From assembly GCA_958450365.1 (NCBI GenBank), contig CAUEEP010000937.1, forward strand, positions 868,501 through 932,500: 64,000 bases of DNA, in the 5' to 3' direction. This stretch comes from Mesorhabditis belari. Its lineage: Eukaryota > Nematoda > Chromadorea > Rhabditida > Rhabditidae. This document shows positions 49,301 through 61,400 of the stretch, in pieces; position 1 is the stretch's first letter; each line of letters begins with the position of its first letter. A model generated the notes under the pieces. The model was not told the origin of the DNA. It searched no databases and worked only from the letters and a program-made list of their open reading frames with translations. The position numbers were made by a program, and so were the translations under genes.

Positions 49301-52300
49301 AAAAAAGAAATATCTACAAGACTCAAGTTTTCTTTTTTTCGCGAGATCTCCTTTCGAATCTTAATCATCAAAAAACGGTGCTCATCATCAAAAATCATCA
49401 AAAATCAATGATTTTGAAATAAAGTTACTTTGGTTTTAATAAAAATGACTTTTGCTTGTAGGGGAAATGTCGGATTTGCATAATTTTAAGCAAAAAAAAA
49501 AAAACGGGAACGGTACGCGGATCTGTGGGGAAAATTTGAATGCAAATTCTTTGATCGATAATCGATAAGTCATTGCTTTTTTTTCTCAATTTATCTGCTT
49601 AACACAATGTTTTGTAGCAAAATATAGCTAAATATAAGGTGAAAATTGAAAGAATTTGGGTATAATGGGCGAAAAAAAGCGAAACCGACAAGTCGAAGTC
49701 GAAAAAGAAATTTCTGCAAGACTCGCGAAAGGCGAAACCACATCAAGTATAAATATGTTTTAGGTTTTGGGAAAATCAAAAATCTAAATCCTAGAGATTC
49801 TAGTGTGATATCCAGATAGAAGAAAAAACGTAATTAAAATCAAATAGCTCTTGTCAATTTTACGGAATAGTCACAAACTCTTGGCAGTGCATATCGAGTA
49901 GAAATGTTTTGGTGAAAATCAAAAAGCTGAATCCTAGAAATTCTAGTGTGACATCCAGATCGAAGAAAAAACGCGATTTCAATAAAATCCCTCTTGCCAA
50001 TTTTACGGAATAGTCACAAACTCTTGGCCATGCATATCGAGTGGAAATGTTTTGGTGAAAATCAAAAATCTGGATCCTAGAAATTCTAGTGTGACATCCA
50101 GATAGAAGAAAAAACGCGATTTCAATAAAATAGCTCTTGTCAATTTTTTGAAATAACCGCGAGCTCTTGGCAGTGCAAATCGAGTAGAAACGTTTTGGTG
50201 AAAATCAAAAAGCTGAATCCCAGAAATCCTAGTGTGACATCCAGATAGAAGAAAAAACGTAATTAAAATCAAATTCCTCTTACCAATGTTACGGAATAGT
50301 CACAAACTCTCGGCAGTGTACATCGAGCACATATTAAAACATTAAAAACTTATACAATCAACACTATTATATCAAAATAAGAGTACCGAAAAAATCCTAG
50401 CTAAAAGCATAATAATGCGACAGAGTGAAGAGAGAGAGAAGGCAAAGAAATGTGGTATAGAAAGAGAGAGAGAGAGAGAGTGAGCGGTCTGTATAGTGAC
50501 AACACAGCGCAGTCAGTGTCCCTCTCCGGAGGTCCCCTCCATCTGTGTGTGGTCACAAAAGACCCCATTCCACCTCTTTTTTTGTTCTTTTTCCGCAAAA
50601 GCCTTTCCTCTTTTCCCTCTTTTCGCTCTTTTCCCTGTTTTCCCCCTTTTCAGCACATAAATCGCATAAATTACGGGCACTGCGAGTTTTTCTTAACAAC
50701 TGCCACATTTCCACATAGAAACTTTGAGTTAAAAGTGTTTTAATATAATAGTGTTGATTGCATAAGTTGTTTTGTTTTGTGTAAAAGAGATCGGATTGAT
50801 CTAGAAGACTTATTTTGATCTATTTAAACTAATCAGTTGCCATTTTAAATTTAATCAATCATTTTAATAATAAACTTTAGTTTCTACTTACTCTGTAAGC
50901 TTTAGTTTCTACTTATCTAAGCAATTATTGGGGTTCTCGAACGACGCATCGAGCTGAGAACGACGCATCGAGCCCTTGAAAGGAACCTCGCACAATGAGA
51001 CGTACAATGGGAAGACGCAGCTCGATCAAGACCTAAGAATTACGGAGATGCGTAAGAAGCCTGGACAGCACTAGGAAGCATCAAAGAAGTCACAAAGATA
51101 CTCAAGAATCACCAGAGAACTCGGGCACACCTCTTCGACAGCACCGTTCTCCCGGCACTTTGCTACGGGACAGAGATCTGGGCCACGACACAGACCACCG
51201 AACGAGCCCTGAGAACGACGCATCGAGCCCTTGAAAGGAACCTCCTAGGGCACAATGGGAAGACGCAGCTCGAAGCTCGACCAAGACCTAAGAAGTACGG
51301 ATATGCGCCAGCTCTCGGGACTCAGAGATCCAGTGGAAGTGATCGAGAGAAAAAGACTCAGATGGGCCGGCCACGTGGCCAGAAGAGTAGACGACAGATG
51401 GACGATACGGATCATAGAGTGGCTACCACGAGATCAGAAGAGGCCCATTGGGGCCAGAAGAGGCTCATTGGGACCAGAAGAGGCCCATTGGGGCCAGAAG
51501 AGGCTCATTGGGACCAGAAGAGGCCCATTGGGGCCAGAAGAGGCCCATTGGGGCCAGAAGAGGCCCATTGGGGCCAGAAGAGGCCCATTGGGGCCAGAAG
51601 AGGTCCATTGGGATCAGAAGAGGCTCATTGGGACCAGAAGAGGTCCATAGGAAAACCAGCAACGAGGTGGAGGGGTGGGGTGGAGCACAAAAGTGGCAGA
51701 GACGGTCAGAGAAAGGATGGCTAGAGTGCAACCACCACCAGCACAAGCAAGTCGAAGACTTAGAACCAGGAACAACCAAGATAGGAATGATGACAATAGC
51801 AAGGGATAGAGAAATGTGGAAGCAAGTTGTGATCTGCGCAAAATAGGAACACCAAAATCCAAAATAGGAAGTGCGAAGACAGAACAAAAAAATATAAGGG
51901 TTCTCTAGTTCCCCCAGTTCCCCCAGTTCCCCCAGTTCCCCCAGTTCCCCCAGTTCCCCCAGTTCCCCCAGTTCCCCCAGTTCCCCCAGTTCCCCCAGTT
52001 CCTTAGTTCTTTCGTTAGCTGACTAAAAATGAGTTTAGAAAAAGAAAAGACGTTGATAAATGATGATCGATAAAAAAAAAGATGTTGAAATGATTGGGTA
52101 AATGGGGGAAAAAGGAAGAATGAATGAAGAAATAGGAATAGAGAAAAGAAAATAACAACTTTACACAGAAGGATGAGGGGTGAGTGTGGAGTGGGAAAGG
52201 AACTCATTTGTCTTATGGCTTTTAAAAGTCTTTTTTTTAGATCAAAAGCTACTTTAAAATACCGGATTCCTTAGTGAGTAAATCTAGTTTTCAAATTTAG

Positions 52301-52907
52301 CTTTTCATTTACTGCATACAATTGTAGGTTAGTAGAGAAATGGATTACTGGAGGAAGGAGGGAAGCTAGGGATTACTGGAGGAAGTAGGGAAGCTAGGGA
52401 TTACTGGAGGAAGGAGGGAAGTTAAGGATTACTGGAGGAAGTAGGGAAGCTAGGGATTACTGGAGGAAGGAGGGAAGTTAAGGATTACTGTAGGGAAGTA
52501 GGGAAGTTAAGGATTACTGTAGGGAAGTAGGGAAGCTAGGGATTACTGGAGGGAAGTAGGGAAGCTAGGGATTACTGGAGGAAGGAGGGAAGTTAAGGAT
52601 TACTGAAGAAAATAGAAACAGATCTAAATTTGTTTCTCCAAAATTTTATAGACTAGATTTTTTATTAGTCAAATGATAGGTTTACGATAGAGAAAGCGAA
52701 AAATCATAAGAAATACTGGAATCTTCTGCTTCAGCTTATTCTTAATGCTGCCTATTTTAAACTAATTTGACTAGTGAGCAAGATTTACAGGGTGTGCCAT
52801 AATTTGCAACAAGGCATTCTAGGCATTCTAGATGTACCAATTTGATACCCCAATACCAATTTGATATCTTCCTTGCCCCCACTCCCACTTTACTTCGTGG
52901 GGGACAG

Positions 52908-52945
<38 letters not shown>

Positions 52946-52955
52946 CAACAACAAC

Positions 52956-53054
<99 letters not shown>

Positions 53055-56000
53055 ACATTTCGATAACTACTTGGCTCTTCTAAATAAAGCTACCATTTGG
53101 TTTCTATTTGGTTCCTATTTAGCCCTTAGAGTTCCTTGATAGGATTACGAAAAGGAGTATTAGTTGAACCAAAAAAATGAGTGTGGAATTGATTGAGAGA
53201 TCAGATTTGGAAAGAAAGAGAAAGAACAAGGACAGCCCCTCAAATTCGAGAGAAAAAACTGCAAAATCGACACAACTGTTTCCAATATTTCTTAGCTCGA
53301 AAAAAACTTGACTTGACTCTACTAGCCAATCACATCAAAAATTGCTAGATAAAGGACGGAAGGACTGGAGGGGCAGAAGAACTGGAGGGGCAGAAGAACT
53401 GGAGGGGCAGAAGAACTGGAGGGGCAGAAGGACTGGATGGAGGAAGGGAAGGACTGGAGTAAAAATTCCCCAAGTTTTCATTTAGCCATTGAAAGTCCTT
53501 GAGTCCTTGACTGTCCTAAAAGAACAGTGAAGCGAAATTCCGAATCAAATAAAGAATGAAGTGATTTGTGGAAAAGAAAACGAATTGAAAGAATGAGAAA
53601 AGTGGGAGGAGACTGTAAATGACTTCTTTTCCACAAAATCCAAGGCCATTTTGGGTGAGAATTGGAAAGAAATTGGATAAAAATGCTAATTTTTCTTCTA
53701 TTTCTTCTTTGTTTCCCGTTTGGAGAAAGTATTTTTGAAAATTTGATTTAAAAAAAGATTCGAGAGAAGTTAGATAGATGAAATTTGTTTATAAATCGAA
53801 CAAAACTCGATAGGTATTTGAGATCTAAAGATTCTAAAGATTAGAAAGATTGTAAGCACAATATCTCTACAGTAATCCGAAAAATAAGGCACATTTCTTT
53901 CATTTCTTCCGTTTTGAATTCAATTCAACTTCCAAATTCCGTTACGAGTCTTGGAATTTGTGAGCTTTTCTATTTTACTCTATAACTCGACTCCCAGTAA
54001 CCAGATTGACTTGAGGTTGGTTTTAAAATGATCCTTATGAAATTTGGTTATAGAAAAGTACAATTTGTTTTGTATACTCATGTATAAAAACATCGAGAAA
54101 ATTTGTGTCAAAGTTGCACTACTTGCCTGCAAAAGTTGATCAACTTGAACGGTCTATAACTCGAGTTACAGACATTGAATCGACTTGTAATTGCTTTTAA
54201 AAGAATCCTCATTAAATTTGACTAGAGAAAAGTAGAATTTGTTTTGTGTACTCATGTGTGAGAACATCGAGAAAATTTGTGTCAAAGTTGAGCTACTTAC
54301 CTGCGAAGGTCAACTTTGACACAAATTTTCTCTATGTTCTTACATATGAATATACAAAACAAATCTAACTTTTCTCTAGTCAAATTTAATGAGGATCATT
54401 TTAAAATCAACCCCAAGTTGATCCGACAATTGGAGGTCGAGTTATAGAGTAAAATAGAACGCAAAATACAAATTTACATTATTTACAGTAAAATTACATA
54501 TAATATTAAGATTTTCTCTTTTCTAGCGCTAAGATTAAGCTTCTAGCTAGCATTTAAAGTATTTTTCTAAAGTCTACAGAATTTTCGTTAGTTTAAACCC
54601 GGGAAAAACAGCTGAAAGAGTGGCTAGAGTTGTACAAAAAGCATTGCTTTTAATTCTATGCTATTAACTTTAACTTTATGCTAAGTTTTATGCAACTAAG
54701 TTTACGCTAAGTTTTATGCGACTAATATTAGACGACTAAGACGACTTAAAGACGACTTAAAGCTAAGTATATAGTCTAGAATCATATAGATATAGATATA
54801 GAATAATATAGACATAGAATCTCATAGAATATAGAATCATATAGAATATTGAATCTCATAGACATAGAATCTCATAGATATAAAAATTTCTATATAGGAT
54901 TAGATTTTTAGTACAAAAAAAGTGTAGTAAAATACCTTATAGAGCTTCTTTTTTCTTTCCCTCACATTCACACAAAATTACGCTCGGTGTGAGCTTTCTT
55001 TTCTTTTCTTTCCTTTGACTTGTGTCCTCTTTTTTTTCTTCAAAAACGAAATCGAATTTGAATTCAGTGAGATGGAGAGAATGTGGGATAAGAAAAGAAA
55101 AAAAAGAATGAAATAAGAAAAGGGAAAGACTGGACGACGAAGAAAATTTAACATCAAATAAAAAAAGGAAACTTAATTATCTGTGTTTTCTAAATATGAC
55201 CAAAAGGTTACTGTAACTCAGCTTACTATTACTCAGCTTACTGTCTCAGCTTACTATAACTCAGCTTACTGTCTCAGCTTACTGTAACTAAAGCTTACTG
55301 TCCCAGCTTACTGTAACTCAGCTTACTGTCTCAGCTTACTGTCTCAGCTTACTGTAACTCAGCTTATTGTTATCTTGCTTTTAACTCAATCCTCTATCTC
55401 TTTCATTTACATTAATCATTTCAAAGTTTTAACGTTTCAAAGCTTCACTCCTCCAAAATCCTCCAAAAAAAGCTATCAACATTTTGAAACATAAAGCTCG
55501 AAGGGATCGAGCTTCGAGGAAAACAATTGGCTGTTTGTCTTAGTGAAGATAGTGGCACAGATTAACGATAGGAAGAAGAAAGAGATACGATTTAGGAAAC
55601 GGATTAGAAGAGGAGGATTCTAAAGCATCTGAGAAGATCTTTCTTTTTGTTCATTCCTTCATTGCTTATGCTAAAAAATTCTTAGGAAATTAGTATTAGT
55701 GACCAAAAAGTCAAAAAGTCATAGAAAAAGAGAGGGGAGAGTGAGCATTGTGTGTTGTAATGAATGGACACTCACAGACTGGGGCTGAGAAGGAGTGTTC
55801 TCCCCTAGGGATCCTCCTTTTGATTCCAAATGGGTGACACTCACTCTTTTCTAAATCTACTATGATAGTAGACTTTTTCAAACTATGATAAAAGACTTTT
55901 TCAAACTCATTGATGACTAGACTTTAAACAATATCACTAGAACGTTTGACTAGAGTCAATGAGTCGATGGAAGGAGATACAAGGAGATACAAGGAGATAC

Positions 56001-58435
56001 AATGAGTCGATACTCTTCCACTCCTACTCTCCTATTCCTACTCTCCAATCGATTTGTCGATACTCTCCTGTTCCTATTCTTCCACTCCTACTCTCCCATT
56101 CCTATCCAGTACCTTCTCCTTGCCAATTACTCCCATTTCCCATTGGTAGATTCAATAAAATAAACATTTCCAATCGATTCACCGATCCCGAAAACCCCTG
56201 AGTACAAATTTACAGCTAAATATCTTTTTTGTGTGATCTACAAAGCAAAAGAGAGATCCCAAAAGAGAGCTGTAAATGACGAAGTGTTTTTTGTGCGCGC
56301 ACCCAATCGGACGCAGCTTGGCAAACGGCTCTAGGGTAAGGGTCTTCCCTTTCGCTTCCCTTGGAATCCGAAATTTCATCCAAGCCGCTTCATTTGACAG
56401 TCTGACGCTTTACGGACGTAAACTTGCGTTATCCTCTGCATAGAAATCTTTCTTACGAAGGATTTTTGACCGACTACATCACTAGACTATTTACATTTTT
56501 GTTTCTTTGCGCAGCTGAAAGAAACAAAATCCAGAAGTTCACCAGAAAGTAAGCCATGTGATTTGCTGATTGCTGATGGCTGACTGCTGATGGCTGACTG
56601 CTGATTGCTGATTGCTGATTGCTGACTGCTGATTGCTGATTGCTGATTGCTGATTGCTGATTGCTGATTGCTGATGGCTGATTGCTGATTGCTGATTGCT
56701 GACTGCTGATGGCTGATTGCTGATTGCTGATTGCTGATTGCTGATGGCTGATTGCTGATTGCTGATTGCTGATGGCTGATGGCTGATTGCTGATTGCTGA
56801 TTGCTGATTGCTGATTGCTGATTGCTGATGGCTGATTGCTGATTGCTGATTGCTGACTGCTGATGGCTGATTGCTGATTGCTGATTGCTGATGGCTGATT
56901 GCTGATTGCTGATTGCTGACTGCTGATGGCTGATTGCTGATTGCTGATTGCTGATTGCTGATGGCTGATTGCTGATTGCTGTGATTTGCTCAGTGCACGA
57001 ATTTGTGTCAAAGTTGAACTACTTACCTGCAAAAGTTGATCAACTTGAACGGTCGATAACTCGAGATATAGAAATTGAATCGACTTGTAATTGCTTTTAA
57101 AAGAATCCTCATTAAATTTGGCTAAAGAAAAGTAGAAATTTGACTCTTACAGGGATACTTACTCTTACAGGGACTCTTACAGGATTGAGCAAGTATACTA
57201 GAAAGGATAAGCTCTCTAAAGAGATAAAGCTAGATCTCTAAAGATTTATTATAAATATTTTTAGAGTATAAAGAATAGAACTTTTAAATATCTAGATATC
57301 TTTGAACTTCTTTGAACTTATTTAAACTTCTTTGAACTTCTTTGCACTTATTTAAACTTATTTAAACTTCTTTGAACTTATTTAGTCTTCTTTAAGGGTT
57401 TTCTTTGGTTTTGAGTCGATAAACAAGTCAATTGATTGAGCGAAGAGAAAAGAAAAAGAAGAACAAAGAAAAGAGATACAAATTGAGGCTTAGAGGGTAC
57501 TAGAAAGAGGTGGTAAGGGTTTAGGAGAAGAAGGGTACAAATTGGACGTCTCTCCACAGCTGACACATTGAGGGGACACTGAGAGAAGGCTAATCAAAGG
57601 AAAAGTGTTGAGGGGAAATCGAACTAAACAAATTTGACTCACCCTTTCTCTCGTACTATCAGCGTACTTTCTGCGTACTTTCTGCGTACTTTCTGCGTAC
57701 TATCAGCGTACTTTCTGCGTACTTTCTGCGTACTTTCTGCGTACTTTCTGCGTACTTTCTGCGTACTTTCTGCGTACTTTCTGGTGTACGTACTTCTGGA
57801 TTTCTGGACTGGATACTTCTGGATACTTCTTGGACTTTGTTTTCTGCTATTTTGCGATGCTCGTCATTATAGGGGAGCCGCTATTATTAGAGGTATTACG
57901 GCATATAAAATGGCACTTTTTGGTTATTTCCGCTCACTCAAAAATTTGAATTTATCAATTTTCATATAAAATTCTGATTTTCGGGGATTTAGTCTACTAT
58001 ATTTAAAGTAGAAGAGACGTCCGTCTGTGCGCCGTCCGTCTGTCTGTGCACCGTCTGTCTCTATCTCTTCATTAAGCAATAAAATTTGTCTAACTTGCTT
58101 CTGAATGAACTCTGAATGAATCTTTTTTTGGTGATTGTTGCTGATTGCTGATTGCTGATGGCTGATTGCTGATTGTTGATGGCTGATTGCTGATTGGTGA
58201 TGGCTGATTGCTGACTGCTGATGACTGACTGCTGACTGCTGATGGCTGATTGCTGATTGCTGATTGCTGATTGCTGATGGCTGATGGCTGATTGCTGATT
58301 GCTGATGACTGATTGCTGATTGCTGATGACTGATTGCTGATTGCTGATTGCTGATTGCTGATGACTGATTGCTGATTGCCGAATCGTTGCCGATTCATTG
58401 ATACAAGAAAAGAATTGATTGAAAAGAAGAAGAAA

Positions 58436-58476
<41 letters not shown>

Positions 58477-61400
58477 AGAAAAGAAAGAATTAATTTCTAC
58501 AAGAAAAGAAGAAGAAAGAATTGAAGAATTCAGTGCACCAGAAAGTGCACAAGAAAGGCATAAATTTTGAGCACAAGTTTGGTCAAATAGCAAACGATCA
58601 AATAGTCACGATCAAGTAGCATACAGTCAAATTGCAAACGATCAAATAGCAAACGTTCAAATTGCAAATGATCAAATTGCATACAGTTAAATTGCATACA
58701 ATCAAATTGCATACAATCAAATTGCAATCTCAAAAATCTGCAACCAAATTGCATTTAGAATATCCTAGAATCATTTCGAATATTTAGAATAAAGAATATT
58801 CTAAACAAAATGAAGAAATTTGTTGAAAGAAAAGAAAAGAAAAGAAAAGAAAAGAAAAGAAAATAAAAGAAAAGAAAAGATGAAAGAAAGATTGAAAATA
58901 TGAAAAGAAAAGATGAAAAGATGAATTCTTGACGCCATTAAGTAGAAAGTTTCAAAGTAAATAGAAACCGGAGGACAATTTTGTTTGTTTTTGATTGTTT
59001 TTCAATTAAAGCTGAGATTCGGGATACTGAGAAGAAAAGAAATGAAAGAAAAAGCAAAAACAAACCCTCATCTCGAGTATTTCTTTTCTTCTCGACCGAT
59101 TGACGAATCTGAAATGTTTAGGGTTATTTTAAGAGGTCTTGAATTGAATTGAATTGAATTAAATCTTGATATCAATCATGATATGGCTTGAGCTGTACTC
59201 GTACGGTACAATTAAGTACAATAAGCAAGATAGTAGCCAAATAGTAGCCAAATAGTATTAGCCGTATCGGGTAGAATAAGCCTAAGCCCAAGCCGGGTTA
59301 AGCCCCAAGCCGGGTTACAGTCCAAGTCGGGTTAGGCCCAGCCGGGTTAAGCCCCAAGCCGGGTTACACCCCAAGCCCGATTACGTTCCAGATTACGAAA
59401 ATTCAAAATCTAATCAATACAAATTTTTACATGATATCCAACTAAGAATAATCTAAAGTTTCATTAAAATCTGTCCATTAGAAAAAAAGTTAATGAGGTG
59501 AACACGTTTCTAGGCTATTTCTTTCAGGTTTAAACGAAAAAAACAGGTGAATCGTTGAAGACAATAGATTTGACGTCGAGAGGTCGATTTGACGTGGGAA
59601 AATCATTTAGTTAAGTCAAAATGTTGAGATTTTTGAAAGAAATAACCTGGAGACTTGTTCACCTTTCTAACATTTTGATGAAACTTTGAATTCTTCTTAG
59701 TTGGATGTCATGTAAAAATTCGTATTGTTGAGAATTTTCATTTTTAGATTTTAGTTTAGATTTTAGATTAGATTTTAGATTCGATTTAAAATCTTTCACC
59801 TGACTTGTCCCCCGTCTCCTCAATGGAGCCAAAGCTGCCTCCAAATCGTTTCTCGTCGAATATTCTTTGAGAGCAGCTTGCACGGCTTCGGCTCGAATTT
59901 CTGTAATGATATAAGTAGAAAGTATCTATACAAACAGCGGGAAAAGGCGAACAATAGTGAGCCTTTTTCGCTGGCCTTTCGGGAACACATTCCAGGCATT
60001 TCAGGTTCATTTAAAGTAGTCAATTCTCAGGAAATCTCAGGAAATCAATTATAAAGTCACCCATTATCAGCTAAAGCTCGTTAGCTCGTTAGCCAGAGCT
60101 CGTTAGCTAGTTAGCTCGTTAGCTAGCTAGCTCGTTAGCTAGCTAGCTCGTTAGCTAGCTAGCTCGTTAGCTAGTTAGCTTGTTAGCTAAAGCTCGTTAG
60201 CTAAAGCTCGTTAGCTAAAGCTCGTTAGCTAAAGCTCGTTAGCTAAAGCTCGTCAGCTAAAGCTCGTTAGCTAAAGCTCGTTAGCTAAAGCTCGTTAGCT
60301 AAAGCTCGTTAGCTAAAGCTCGTCAGCTAAAGCTCGTCAGCTCGTTCCTTCACTTAGTATCTGATTTCCAGGATGAGCCAGGATCTCATTCCAGGATGAG
60401 ATAAGGTAGGAACACTCGTTTCCTGGTTCCAAAATAAGTTGTGTTGATTGCAGCTGGTACAGAGCTACTCAGAGGAATCGCGGATTGTGACTCAAGTCAT
60501 TTGAGAACAAGTGACTTGCGGATTTCAATTTCCTTTTAGTCGAGCACTTCGTTGTAGACAATGTTATGCATCAGATTTCTCGAGAAATCAGAAGCCGATT
60601 CCTTCGACATCGAGAAAGAGTCACGTTTAGTTGACGATGACTGAAGATGGGATGAAAGAGAGATTGAAAGAGAGATGAAAGAGAGATCGAACCCGATCAA
60701 ACGGCTCTGAGGTTTCTAAGAAACTTTCCATTCCATCAATCTGTGCAATCTGCGTCTGTGCAGTGCACGATAGACTCAGTTAGGCCACGTCCCTTTTTGA
60801 AAATGGACATGAAAATTGACATCGAAATTGGATTCTTATAGTCGAAAATGCCTAAGCCCTGACGCTTGTTTGTCGATGGGACTGCTAAATCGCGCTCCCG
60901 GAACTTGGAGAGCCCGGAATGGCGCACAGACAGACGGACAGCGCACAGACGGACGGACGGCGCACGGACAGACAGACGGCGCACAGACGGACGTCTCTTC
61001 TACTTTATATAGAGTAGACTATTCTATGCATTATTATTCTTATCTATTCACCTGAATGAAATCGATTCTCATCTCTCGTCAGTCTCCTTTGATGTCGCCG
61101 ATGAGCTCGAGTACTCGGTGAGGCGGTCGGCTGAGAGGATGAGGCTAAAGTTAGCCAAAGTTAGCAAAAGTTTTCAAGATCTAGATAAAAGCTTTTGGAT
61201 CAAAGCTATACCATTCCTTCTAATAGAAATCTAGAAATTCTAATAGAAATCTAATATGCGCTTCTCTTTTTCAATCATTTAACAAAATTGCTTCTATTAG
61301 AGCTGCTGTGGTTCTAGTTTTTGATGGTTAAAGGGAAGAAATTGATGAGGTGATGAAGTAATCAAGTAATTAAGTAATCAAGTAATTAAGTAATCAAGTA

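Noticed and set aside
51465..51887. 140-residue minus-strand frame
   Set aside because: Antisense of the RTE fragment and its 20-bp repeat; the plus strand carries the recognisable protein blocks.
52842..53139. Poly-Gln, poly-Asn and poly-Val frames
   Set aside because: A CAA microsatellite in a DIP2 intron, open in all frames by composition.
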